Positions 17,467 through 26,233 of a DNA stretch of 64,000 bases are shown in pieces. Within the stretch, counting starts at the first letter, position 1; each line of letters starts with the position of its first letter. The DNA comes from an uncultured Roseburia sp. GTDB taxonomy: Bacteria; Bacillota; Clostridia; Lachnospirales; Lachnospiraceae. A program made the position numbers and the translations under genes. The notes beneath the pieces are model-generated. The model saw only the letters and a program-made list of their open reading frames with translations. It ran no database searches and was not told the DNA's origin. Where the stretch lies: contig CAKREH010000016.1 in assembly GCA_934317215.1 (NCBI GenBank), positions 23,999-87,998 on the forward strand, given 5' to 3'.

Positions 17467-18501
17467 ATGAAAAAGAAATATTACCTTGAAGCCATCCGTA
17501 TCCTTGCAATCCTGATGGTCATGTACAATCATTCTGCAGCATTTATGTCATTTTCAGATCAAAGTGGCGTGGAATATGCAATATCCTTCCTGTTTTCCAT
17601 GGTATGCAAAGGCGCAGTACCACTGTTTTTTATGGTATCCGGTGCACTTTTGCTTGGAAAAAATGAGAGTGGGAAAGAATTGTTTCGAAAAAGGATTCTC
17701 CGCATGATTTTAGTGATCGTGCTGTTTTCATTCCTGTATTATCTGAAACTGGTATTAAAGGGCGAGCGTCCGTTTACACCGTTTTCTTTCCTTTTATCCC
17801 TGCCGTCAGATCTTGTATATCTGCCGTACTGGTTTTTGTACAGTTACCTCGGAGTGCTTACTATTTTACCAATTTTACGTCCTCTGGCGCAGAATATGAC
17901 AAAAAATACGTTCTGGTATCTGATCATTTTACAGATACTGCTTGACAGTTTAAAACCGACCGCCTGGATATTGTGGGGATACGGACTCTGCGGTTATTAT
18001 AACTTTAGCGGACTGTTTCAGTACGTTATCTTTTATCCGCTGATCGGATATGGATTAGACCAGTATTTCAGTGAGAAAAAATTTGTGACACCGCAGAACA
18101 TTGCAAGAAACCTGATTGTGATCGTTGCAGCAGTCCTCACGCAGAAGATGGTATACAAAGATTACCTCTCTGTCGGAAACTACCAGGAAGTATATCTTGG
18201 CACCTGGCTGTCTGTTCCGGTCATTGTAATCTTCTTAAATGCCAAACTTCTGTTTCAGGAAGAGCGCTTGTCTGAACGCACGAAAAAAATTCTTTCCTGC
18301 GTCGGAAGCTGTGTGTTTGGTTGTTACCTCTTAGGCGGATTTATCGGAACAGGAGGAAAACTGGATATCATTTCTAATACCTTAACTCCGGTGACCGGGA
18401 TGCTGCCGGCATATATCATTGAGATCATAATTGCATTCTGCATTGAGGTTGTCGTGACCATGGTGTTGAAGAAGCTGCCGGTATTTCGGAAATTGTTGTA
18501 G
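17467..18501 (+). CDS. Acyltransferase 3 family membrane protein
   Basis: 344 residues from ATG 17467 (AAAGGAG ten bases upstream); an in-frame GTG at 17434 is less likely. About ten membrane helices, beginning LEAIRILAILMVMYNHSAAF, where the conserved histidine H of the NHSA motif sits in helix 1, and then FFMVSGALLLG, as in OafA-like sugar O-acyltransferases. It would O-acetylate surface glycan. It closes the first glycan operon, with a terminator right after. Confidence 0.8.
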   Translation: MKKKYYLEAIRILAILMVMYNHSAAFMSFSDQSGVEYAISFLFSMVCKGAVPLFFMVSGALLLGKNESGKELFRKRILRMILVIVLFSFLYYLKLVLKGERPFTPFSFLLSLPSDLVYLPYWFLYSYLGVLTILPILRPLAQNMTKNTFWYLIILQILLDSLKPTAWILWGYGLCGYYNFSGLFQYVIFYPLIGYGLDQYFSEKKFVTPQNIARNLIVIVAAVLTQKMVYKDYLSVGNYQEVYLGTWLSVPVIVIFLNAKLLFQEERLSERTKKILSCVGSCVFGCYLLGGFIGTGGKLDIISNTLTPVTGMLPAYIIEIIIAFCIEVVVTMVLKKLPVFRKLL

Positions 18502-18530
18502 GGAAATAGAAATAATTGGATGTTTGGAAC

Positions 18531-18590
18531 AAAAGGTGTGCCGGGGTTCCGCAAATCCGGCAACACCAAAATCTCAGACACACCTTTTTT
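18531..18590 (+). terminator. Terminator after the acyltransferase
   Basis: AAAAGGTGTG pairs with CACACCTTTT around an inner GCCGG/CCGGC hairpin, followed by a T run. It stands between two convergent genes. Confidence 0.75.
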
Positions 18591-18641
18591 CGTCCTTCAG
18601 TCACCGACTGCAATTATGCAAAAAAGCTGATACAAAAACCA

Positions 18642-19688
18642 TCACCCAATAAAATATCCGAGCAATCTTCCAACCACACCTCTCACCATCTTCACAATCC
18701 GCATCACCACACCATCGACCACACTCACGATCCAGGGTTCCAGCCGTCCAACAGTCGCTTTCCGCACTTCGTTCAACAGACACGCAATCACCATGATCGC
18801 AAGCACATAACCGACCGCAAGGAATACTAAAAACCATGATCCGGCATACGGCTTAAAATTAACCCATTTCAGCAGAAACGTCTGTACCGTCCCGTCTAAC
18901 ACATAAACAGCGAGCACATTCCCCGCAGCCCGGTTGATAAAACGGCTGTGAAAATTGATCTCACGAAACAGCAGCAGCACCATCACAGAACCGAAGATAA
19001 TGAAAATCGAACAATCCCTGCAGAATGTCGTGTAAAGTTTCCCGCGGAGAAATGTGAGAGAACTGTCTGCAAGAAAAATAAAGGTGACGCTAAGGAGCAG
19101 TCCAAGCAGCAGGCGATGAACATTGTGGCTGCGGTTATGATAAAGTGCAAGGAAGCGTCCGAGCAGATAGATCATAACCATGTGGACAAGCCCTTTCCCT
19201 CCGTCCTGCATGATCTCGAAAAATCCGAAAGTCGGGATCACGGAGAACAGGAGCAGCAGTACCGCGAGCAGCTTTTCAAAGTTTTCCTTTGACAGCTTTT
19301 CCGGGATCTGGTTTAAAAACGGCGTTAAAAAGCAGAGGAAAAAGTAGCAACTGATAAACCAGTAATATCTTGAAATTACCGGAATACAGGATTTGATCAG
19401 TGCTTTTACACCAAAATTTCCCACGGCAGCCGTACCGAATATCGTAAAAAAGATGATCATAAGGTCAAGCCGGATCAGTTTTTTGAAATCGAAACGGATA
19501 CCGAAATAACCGGAGATCAGAATAAAGCAGGTGACTCCCATATTGAAGACGGAATTCACCAGTACATGGATCTCTGTGTTAAAAATCGATATGGAAGTGT
19601 CGATCCCGCCGAAAGTGTGCATCATCAGAATCCCGAAAATGCACAGTAAACGTAATAATTCAAAATTAGAAGAGCGTTCTTTTGACAT
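18642..19688 (-). CDS. Acyltransferase 3 family membrane protein
   Basis: 348 residues from the ATG at 19688 (GAGG seven bases upstream); the longer reading from 19700 has no ribosome site. The N-terminus NFELLRLLCIFGILMMHTFG has the helix-1 histidine typical of the family, and about nine further helices follow. Probably an O-acetyl or O-succinyl transferase acting on the surface polysaccharide. It is the last gene of a three-gene minus-strand unit (21704 to 18642), embedded between plus-strand glycan operons. Confidence 0.78.
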   Translation of the reverse strand: MSKERSSNFELLRLLCIFGILMMHTFGGIDTSISIFNTEIHVLVNSVFNMGVTCFILISGYFGIRFDFKKLIRLDLMIIFFTIFGTAAVGNFGVKALIKSCIPVISRYYWFISCYFFLCFLTPFLNQIPEKLSKENFEKLLAVLLLLFSVIPTFGFFEIMQDGGKGLVHMVMIYLLGRFLALYHNRSHNVHRLLLGLLLSVTFIFLADSSLTFLRGKLYTTFCRDCSIFIIFGSVMVLLLFREINFHSRFINRAAGNVLAVYVLDGTVQTFLLKWVNFKPYAGSWFLVFLAVGYVLAIMVIACLLNEVRKATVGRLEPWIVSVVDGVVMRIVKMVRGVVGRLLGYFIG

Positions 19689-19711
19689 AACAAGCCTCAT
19701 TTCCCAAAAGA

Positions 19712-20731
19712 TCAGGCATTTTTACTGCGTTTGATCTTTAGTTTCTGCTGCCATTTTGTGTTGCCATGTTTGATATCTGCGAGTCTGCCGCGGCATTTTA
19801 ACATGTAGGTCACAAACTTTGCGTGTGCAGAATAGGACTGGTTTTCGTAGATGCCTTCCATAAAGATTTTTGTGATGTCAACAAAGTGAAGGTTTAAAAA
19901 CCAGGTTTTTTCATGACCGTCGATCGTATAGCAGTAAGGTCTGCCGTCTTCCCAGTGCAGGTTCTTTACGCTTAGGTGTTTGATATATTCGTACTGGTGC
20001 TCTAAGTAGCCGGAGGATTCGCCGACGGAATTATCGAATACACTGTGGTCTGCATCATCTTTTAACAGATTTAAGTATTCGCCCTCCGGAAGGGAAGTAA
20101 CCCAGAGGTGGAGTAATGCCATTTCGCCGACACCGCCGTACATGCCAAATTTGCGGTGAACATCCCATTTTTTCATCAGGATGTCTTTGTGGTTTTCGTA
20201 CATATCGATGCAGAAATCTGTAAACTCGCGGAGACCTTGTGTGGTAAAATAAGAAAAACCGGCGCAGGTTTTCCATTTTAAGCCATTACCTTTTTCAAGC
20301 ATGGCAAAATCCTGTAAAAGCGGAGTTTCAGCAGCTGCCTTGCAGTGGCGGAACGGTTCGTATTCGCTGACATTTAAGTAAAGTAAAACGTCGCTGTCGA
20401 TGATGACACATTCCTCAAAGGAGTTGCGCTCTAAGTACTCTAATATAAGGAAGAAACGCTTGAAAATTCCTTCCGCCCATGCAGTCGGGTAGGTGGAAAG
20501 ATTCTCGAATGCAGCGTGGAATCTTTTCCATTTATCCGTGATAAAATCGTTGGCATTGTGCCAGTCGTCACACCATGCTTTATTATATTCATCACCCAGT
20601 AAAACGACCTTTTCGTTATATTTTTTTGCCTGTGCAATACAGTATCTTAAATATTCCTGATTCTTTTTTCCGGCGGCCTGTGCCTTCTCTCCGGTTTCAT
20701 GATGAACCATAACAGGAATGATTTTGCTCAT
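19712..20731 (-). CDS. Putative GT-A type glycosyltransferase
   Basis: 339 residues without membrane segments. The strongest sign is VIIDSDVLLYLNV (about 95-107), a DxD metal and nucleotide-sugar site after a hydrophobic strand, followed later by CAGFSYFTTQGL and VGEMALLHLW, which resemble capsule galactosyl- or mannosyltransferases of GT32-like type. Family membership is not certain. It lies between an acyltransferase gene and a putative GT-D gene on the same strand. Confidence 0.55.
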   Translation of the reverse strand: MSKIIPVMVHHETGEKAQAAGKKNQEYLRYCIAQAKKYNEKVVLLGDEYNKAWCDDWHNANDFITDKWKRFHAAFENLSTYPTAWAEGIFKRFFLILEYLERNSFEECVIIDSDVLLYLNVSEYEPFRHCKAAAETPLLQDFAMLEKGNGLKWKTCAGFSYFTTQGLREFTDFCIDMYENHKDILMKKWDVHRKFGMYGGVGEMALLHLWVTSLPEGEYLNLLKDDADHSVFDNSVGESSGYLEHQYEYIKHLSVKNLHWEDGRPYCYTIDGHEKTWFLNLHFVDITKIFMEGIYENQSYSAHAKFVTYMLKCRGRLADIKHGNTKWQQKLKIKRSKNA

Positions 20732-20750
20732 AATAAGTTTTCCCCCTTAG

Positions 20751-21704
20751 TTATTCTTTCTTCCAGTAAGTTCCGCCTTCCACGTCGCCGCTTCCAGTCG
20801 GTACTTCGTCCGCCATTGGATAGTGCCAGTAATCGTTATACATGGCAGCGATATCCGGTTCTTCTTCGTCCCAGCGTCTGCCCTTTAAGCCGAACAGGAT
20901 CTGCAGGCAGCCGCCGAGATGGATTGCCTGTTTCCCTGTTTTTTTGATGTGGGCGGCAAGCGGATAGCCGTAGGCGCCACAGCCGATCAAAGCAATGTCA
21001 AAGTCGATTTTTTCACATTCGCTGCACATATAATCGAGCGCATCAAACCATGTGGAAAAGCGCGGATCCGTAGCACTGCCGGCGGTCTGTACCGCTTTTA
21101 AGGTCTTTAATGTAAACTCCGGTAAAATGTCCGTGCCCGGAAAAAGTTTATCAAAGTGCTGATACTGATTCTGGATTGATTCCTCGAATGGATGAATGAT
21201 GAGCACTTTTTTTCCGGCGAGGGCAGCAGACCACGGGTTATTGCTGCGCCATGGTTCTAAAGAGATCAGACGGCAGGTCGCAGACAGATCCCTGCAGTAT
21301 TTGCGGATGTAGTAGTCCTCGCAGGCATTCTGCCAGAGACCTAAGATGTCGGTCTGTCTGCAGGCATCCTTCATCACGTCGTTAAAACGCGGGAGAAGTG
21401 TGGTGTCATTTGGGAAAAAACCGGCGCAGGTAAAAAGCTGTTCACAGGCTTTTTCTTTTTTTGATTCCATGTGAAATTCATCCACACGCATATTGAAAAG
21501 TTCAACGGCACCAAAACGTCCCATCATAAACGGTCTGCCGGAACGGATCAGGTCTGCGGTATATTGGTTCAATGCATCCGTGTCATAAAACGGCTTGCCG
21601 ACATAATGCCGATAAAGAAAATCTGAGTCACCTGCTGTCTGCCGCAGTTTGTTGCGCAGACAGTATTTTAACTGATAATAAGAGGCTCCAAGGATCGTAC
21701 CCAT
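20751..21704 (-). CDS. Putative GT-D fold glycosyltransferase (DUF1792-like)
   Basis: 317 residues from the ATG at 21704, which has AAAGGAG ten bases upstream; the open frame continues upstream to 21902 but that part overlaps the promoter and the start of the divergent gene. Features are FMMGRFGAVEL near the N-terminus (the place of the RxGDGE/DxE region), KKVLIIHPFEESI and DIALIGCGAYGYPLAAHI with KKTGKQAIHLGG near the C-terminus, as in GT-D enzymes that finish glycan chains. The assignment is by motif only. First gene of the minus-strand unit. Confidence 0.55.
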   Translation of the reverse strand: MGTILGASYYQLKYCLRNKLRQTAGDSDFLYRHYVGKPFYDTDALNQYTADLIRSGRPFMMGRFGAVELFNMRVDEFHMESKKEKACEQLFTCAGFFPNDTTLLPRFNDVMKDACRQTDILGLWQNACEDYYIRKYCRDLSATCRLISLEPWRSNNPWSAALAGKKVLIIHPFEESIQNQYQHFDKLFPGTDILPEFTLKTLKAVQTAGSATDPRFSTWFDALDYMCSECEKIDFDIALIGCGAYGYPLAAHIKKTGKQAIHLGGCLQILFGLKGRRWDEEEPDIAAMYNDYWHYPMADEVPTGSGDVEGGTYWKKE

Positions 21705-21746
21705 CTTAAGAACACTCCTTTCTGATTGCAGTACATAGATATAAAC

Positions 21747-21775
21747 ATCATAAACAATGCTTTCTGCGGTGTCAA
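21747..21775 (-). promoter_or_regulatory. Promoter of the minus-strand unit
   Basis: Minus strand: TTGACA (21775-21770), 17-base spacer, TATGAT (21752-21747), 43 bases before the start at 21704. Confidence 0.72.
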
Positions 21776-21806
21776 GGGAAATGGAATGGTGAGGGGAATC
21801 TACTGT

Positions 21807-21836
21807 TTGACACTTCCTATATATTTTTGATACAAT
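21807..21836 (+). promoter_or_regulatory. Promoter of the second glycan operon
   Basis: TTGACA (21807-21812), 18-base spacer, TACAAT (21831-21836), 52 bases before the start at 21889. It diverges from the minus-strand promoter 31 bases away. Confidence 0.72.
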
Positions 21837-21888
21837 AAATCTTACATGAAGTTGGGAAAATAATAAAACAAAGAGAGAAGGAGAAGTT

Positions 21889-23499
21889 ATGAATACGATC
21901 AAATGGAAAACGCCGGATCAGTATCTGACCGAGTGGTACCGGAAGCTTTCAGGAGCGGTAAAGACTGCTTTTTATGCTGCGTTTATCTTGGGACTTGCAG
22001 CTCATTTGTATCAGTTCACGAATAAATTATATAATTATGATGAACTTGCAAATACACCTGGAGGTATCGGATTAAGTACAGAACAGGGAAGATGGCTGTT
22101 AAACTGGATGGGACGGTTTATGCGTTCTGTCTTTGGAGGTTCGTATTCGCTTCCATTTTTCAATGGAATATTTGCATTGCTGTTCCTTTCGATTTCGGCG
22201 GGAATGGTTGTTTCTGTTTTTAAGGTGAAAAGCCGCCTGACAGCAGGACTGATCGGCGGACTGATGACCGTGTTTCCAGCAGTTGTGTCCATGTACTTTT
22301 TTATGTTCCTGGCACTTTACTATGCAATCGGCATTTTCTTCAGTGTATATGCGGCATATCTGGTGGTGAAGTACCCGAAAAGCATTGTGGGAAATATTGC
22401 TGCGGTAATCATGATCATGTGCTCTCTTGGTGTTTATCAGGCATATTTTCCGGACACCGTATGCATCCTTCTTATGGTGGTGATCTTAAAAGCGGCATTC
22501 GGTAATATGAAAGATAAAAAAGAATGGAAGGAGTTTTTCCTTACCATTGTGCGGTTTTTAGCTGTCATGGCGGCCGGTATTGTCGTTTATTTTCTTGCAA
22601 ACAAAGCAGTGCTTGCTGTCACACATATACAGCTTACCAGTTACCAGGGCGGAGATACGATGGGAAAGATCACTTTCGCACAGCTCATGGATGCGGTACG
22701 GCACTGCTATACATCCTTTTTCGACCTTGGATTCTCCGATGTCATGGGGATCAATTACAACAGCACTGTAATGCGTCTCGTAAAATTGGTATGGGTTTTA
22801 TTTGCAGCCGGTATCGGTGCTTATCTGATATTAAAGAAAAAGGAATATATAAATAAGGTAATCGTTTTGTGCGGCATGCTGGTATTTCCGCTGGCAATGT
22901 TTTTGATCTATGTGATGGCGCCAAATTCTTACTGTTATACACTGATGGCTTATCCGGTTGTATTTTTCTTTATATTTTTCCTTTTGTGGATGGATGCATG
23001 TTTTATGAATTTGAGACTGAATGTGCAGGTTAAAAGCATCGCAGGCTGGATATCTGCGTTACTTACGACAGCGATTGTCATCATATTTATCTGGTATGCA
23101 AATGGCAACTATATGGCGCTTGAGTATACGAAATACCATGATTTTGCCTATGTCCAGACAATGATCACACAAATCAAAAGTGTGGAAGATTATTCCCAGG
23201 ATAAGCCGGTGATCGTGGTCGGAACACAGATTTCAGACGGCACGAACGGAATGGGAAGCCTGATCGGTGATACGTTTATAGTCGGTGGAAAGGCTGATTC
23301 AAATTTAGGATATAATTCACTTTTGTACCTGATGTCCGATTATCTTGGATATTCTCCTTATTATGGTACTTATGAGGAGATTCAGAACTGGATGAAGAGA
23401 GAGGTTGTCAAAGAGATGCCGTCTTATCCGGCAGAAGGCTCGATTCAGGTAATCGATGATACGATCATTGTAAAACTGTCTGATTATGAAATAAATTAG
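21889..23499 (+). CDS. GtrII-like glucosyltransferase, membrane
   Basis: 536 residues, about ten helices then a periplasmic-side domain of roughly 110 residues. The N-terminal DELANTPGG and STEQGRWLLNWM match the GtrII family of serotype-conversion glucosyltransferases, which take sugar from a polyprenyl-phosphate carrier outside the membrane. This fits the GtrA and GtrB-like genes at 8753-11215. Start has AAGGAG. It is the first gene of an operon whose promoter sits at 21807. Confidence 0.78.
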   Translation: MNTIKWKTPDQYLTEWYRKLSGAVKTAFYAAFILGLAAHLYQFTNKLYNYDELANTPGGIGLSTEQGRWLLNWMGRFMRSVFGGSYSLPFFNGIFALLFLSISAGMVVSVFKVKSRLTAGLIGGLMTVFPAVVSMYFFMFLALYYAIGIFFSVYAAYLVVKYPKSIVGNIAAVIMIMCSLGVYQAYFPDTVCILLMVVILKAAFGNMKDKKEWKEFFLTIVRFLAVMAAGIVVYFLANKAVLAVTHIQLTSYQGGDTMGKITFAQLMDAVRHCYTSFFDLGFSDVMGINYNSTVMRLVKLVWVLFAAGIGAYLILKKKEYINKVIVLCGMLVFPLAMFLIYVMAPNSYCYTLMAYPVVFFFIFFLLWMDACFMNLRLNVQVKSIAGWISALLTTAIVIIFIWYANGNYMALEYTKYHDFAYVQTMITQIKSVEDYSQDKPVIVVGTQISDGTNGMGSLIGDTFIVGGKADSNLGYNSLLYLMSDYLGYSPYYGTYEEIQNWMKREVVKEMPSYPAEGSIQVIDDTIIVKLSDYEIN

Positions 23500-23510
23500 G
23501 GAACGATTGG

Positions 23511-24371
23511 ATGAAAAAATATTTATATCTCATGAGAGTACATCATTATATCAAAAACATACTGATTTTTATGCCGCTGATCTTCAGTGGAAATCTGATG
23601 GACCGGCGGAAATTTACGGCGACACTGCTTGGAATGATCGCATTTTCACTGGTCACATCAGCAGTTTATATCATCAATGATCTCAGGGATGCTGAAAAAG
23701 ACCGGATGCATCCGACGAAGAAAAACCGTCCGATCGCATCCGGTGCGGTTACACCGTTTCATGCAGTGGTGCTGATGGTGATCATTCTGATCGTGGCGAT
23801 GGTACTGCTTGCAGTGTCAGATGCGACAGCCGGCAGTTATGCGCTGGTGCTGTTATATCTGTTTATCAATGTCGCATACAGTATGGGACTTAAGGATGTG
23901 CCGCTTTTAGATGTGACGATCCTTGCATCCGGGTTTCTGCTGCGCGTACTGTTTGGCGCAGTGCTGACGGGAACAGAAGTTTCAGAGTGGCTGTATCTTA
24001 CCGTGCTTTCCGGTGCGTTTTATTTCAGTCTTGGAAAGAGACGCAATGAGCTTCAGAAGAAAAAAGACGGGGATACCCGCAAGGTACTCAAGTATTATAC
24101 GAGAGATTTTCTCGATAAAAATATGTACATGTGTCTGGCATTGCTCAATACATTTTATGCGTTATGGTGTAAGGATATTACAAATGCGGGCATGAAATAT
24201 GCGATGTGGACAGTACCGATCGTGATTTTGATCTGTATGAAGTACAGCCTGACGGTTGAGGGCAATTCGGAGGGAGATCCTGTCGAGGTACTTTTACATG
24301 ATAAGGTGCTGATGGCACTGTGTATTGTTTATGGCATTGTGATGGTCGCCATGCTTTATACTGGAGTATAG
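23511..24371 (+). CDS. UbiA-family prenyltransferase, polyprenyl-P phosphoribosyltransferase-like
   Basis: 286 residues and about eight helices. The aspartate motif YIINDLRDAEKDRMHP (residues about 53-68) followed by KKNRPIASG is the pattern of decaprenyl-phosphate 5-phosphoribosyltransferase, the enzyme that attaches phosphoribose from PRPP to a polyprenyl phosphate in mycobacteria. A second acidic pair, in KDVPLLDV, lies near 125. No DprE1/DprE2 epimerase pair is seen nearby, so ribose rather than arabinose is the expected product. Located 11 bases after GtrII and 53 before a GT-C gene. Confidence 0.7.
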   Translation: MKKYLYLMRVHHYIKNILIFMPLIFSGNLMDRRKFTATLLGMIAFSLVTSAVYIINDLRDAEKDRMHPTKKNRPIASGAVTPFHAVVLMVIILIVAMVLLAVSDATAGSYALVLLYLFINVAYSMGLKDVPLLDVTILASGFLLRVLFGAVLTGTEVSEWLYLTVLSGAFYFSLGKRRNELQKKKDGDTRKVLKYYTRDFLDKNMYMCLALLNTFYALWCKDITNAGMKYAMWTVPIVILICMKYSLTVEGNSEGDPVEVLLHDKVLMALCIVYGIVMVAMLYTGV

Positions 24372-24380
24372 AAAAAGTGT

Positions 24381-24419
24381 ACAAACGTTAGATGCCCTGA
24401 AAAGCGGCAGGAATGGAGA
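24381..24419 (+). promoter_or_regulatory. Degenerate copy of the dispersed leader module
   Basis: ACAAACGTTAGATGCCCTGA, a short CCCTG/CGGCAG hairpin and the ribosome site GGAATGGAG match the 3' half of the module at 29734 and 52236, here upstream of the GT-C gene. Confidence 0.6.
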
Positions 24420-24424
24420 GTTTT

Positions 24425-26167
24425 ATGAAGCGAACATATAAATTTTTCTGGATCATTCTGATCGTGCTGATTCCGCTTATCCCGCTGTCGGGGTGGAATT
24501 ACAGCATTGATGTCAGTGATGTCGGATTTAACCTGAATCAGTACCGGTTTTGTTTTACAGATATGGAAAGCACCTATCTGCCTCTGTTTTTTACCAATAT
24601 TCTGGGTGGTGTTCTGTTAAAAGTGTTTCGTGCACTGCATATACCGGCATATATCGGTATGGAATCTGCATGGGCGGCAGTGTGTCTGTATCTGTGCTTT
24701 TTATCTTACCGGCTCTATAAGAGATACCGCAATGATGCGTTGATCCTGCCGGCACTTGCGCTTGCCATGGTGCTTGCAAAATGTAACTTTCATTTCTTTA
24801 TCTATAATACGGCAGTGGCGTTTATGGCACTGACGGGATTGTATTTTCTGATCCGGGCGGTCAATGATAAAAAGTCCGGACTGCTTTTTTTTGCATCGGC
24901 ATTTTTCATGCTGGCGACTTTCTGCAAAGTATCTTCCCTGTTGCAATTTGCTGTGTTTGCGGTTCTTTTTTATGATTTGTACCGGAAAAAAGATGTGGCA
25001 TATTTCGTACGTCAGGTATTATGGTGTGTTGCCGGCGTTTTATGCAGTCTTGCGGCAGGACTTCTTCTCATGTATAAAACATGCGGGATCGGCACTTATT
25101 TTCAGATGGTTGCGGATATGTTCCTCTATGCGGGCAATTCCAGTGACGGGCATACGATCGGCAACATGGTTGTGATCAATTTTAAGGGTACAGTGCGTGG
25201 ACTTATACTGCTCGCTGTTATGTATGTCATTTATCTGGCGGCAAAAAAGGTAAAAAGCCTTGCACCGGTCATCGGCTATGGTATCATTGCGGTTTCCGTG
25301 CTTTTGCTGGCAGGTGCACTTTTCGGAGCAGACCGCATTGCGGGATTGTCCATTGTATACCGTGTATTTGGAGATTATCTGAATGCAGTGGCAGTGATCA
25401 AGGCGATGGTTTATGTGTGTGTGATCCTGATTTTAAAAGATAAAGAGGAATCTGACGAGTTTAAAGTGCTTGCGCTTGCATCATTTGCGCTTGCACTGTT
25501 AATGCCGATCGGTTCTAATGTCGGGATCACGCATCTTTGCAATGAAGCATTTTTGATACTGCCGTACATTGTGATCAATGTTGGAAAACGGATGGAACAG
25601 CCAAAAGAACAGGGTGAGACTGCAGCGGAAAAAGTAAAACTGCCGGATATCAGAGATACAGGGAGACTTCTTGCTGCTGTCTGTCTGGCGTGGTGTGTGA
25701 TTTTAACTGTATCACAGAGCCTTTATATGACAAAGGCATATTTAAATGATAAAGAACAGAAGCAGCAGTTTACGCTCGATGCACTGCGCGGCATAAAATA
25801 TGATACGGATGTTGTACAGCCAATGGAAGAAGTGGTAAACTTTATAAAGTCGCGTGGCAGTGACAGTGATAAGATAGTTACCTGCGGTGCAATCCCCATC
25901 TTACATTATCTGACGGGAAGGGCACCTTATATTACCGGATGTGGCGGCTGGATCGAGACGGATTATATCACGGCGGAAGAGATAGGAAGCCAGCTTGAAG
26001 CATCTGCAGCGTCAGGCAGTGATACAATGCCGCTTGTGGTTTTTAATAAAGATGCATTAGACGAGCGGTCGGAAAAAACGGATGTGGTATTATCATTTGT
26101 AGAGAAATATGATTACCGGCAGGTATTTGTAAATGAGAAATACGAAGTGTATGCAAAAGCAGAGTAA
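24425..26167 (+). CDS. GT-C type membrane glycosyltransferase-like protein
   Basis: 580 residues from ATG 24425, with GGAATGGAG upstream; an ATG 12 bases earlier is part of that ribosome site. About eleven helices are followed by a soluble domain from about 445 (GIKYDTDVVQPMEEVVNFIK). Early in the protein DVSDVGFNLNQYRF resembles the first-loop acidic site of GT-C enzymes that use polyprenyl-phosphate sugars. It directly follows the UbiA-like gene, which suggests that it uses the polyprenyl-phosphoribose-type donor. Specificity is inference. Confidence 0.6.
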   Translation: MKRTYKFFWIILIVLIPLIPLSGWNYSIDVSDVGFNLNQYRFCFTDMESTYLPLFFTNILGGVLLKVFRALHIPAYIGMESAWAAVCLYLCFLSYRLYKRYRNDALILPALALAMVLAKCNFHFFIYNTAVAFMALTGLYFLIRAVNDKKSGLLFFASAFFMLATFCKVSSLLQFAVFAVLFYDLYRKKDVAYFVRQVLWCVAGVLCSLAAGLLLMYKTCGIGTYFQMVADMFLYAGNSSDGHTIGNMVVINFKGTVRGLILLAVMYVIYLAAKKVKSLAPVIGYGIIAVSVLLLAGALFGADRIAGLSIVYRVFGDYLNAVAVIKAMVYVCVILILKDKEESDEFKVLALASFALALLMPIGSNVGITHLCNEAFLILPYIVINVGKRMEQPKEQGETAAEKVKLPDIRDTGRLLAAVCLAWCVILTVSQSLYMTKAYLNDKEQKQQFTLDALRGIKYDTDVVQPMEEVVNFIKSRGSDSDKIVTCGAIPILHYLTGRAPYITGCGGWIETDYITAEEIGSQLEASAASGSDTMPLVVFNKDALDERSEKTDVVLSFVEKYDYRQVFVNEKYEVYAKAE

Positions 26168-26233
26168 AATAACACACCTGCATGAAGGACGAAAACGCCG
26201 GATATTGCAGAAAAATTGTGAGGTAGCAGAGGA

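Noticed and set aside
21705..21902. N-terminal extension of the minus-strand GT-D-like protein
   Set aside because: This stretch contains both divergent promoters and overlaps the start of the GtrII-like gene; a good ribosome site precedes the ATG at 21704.
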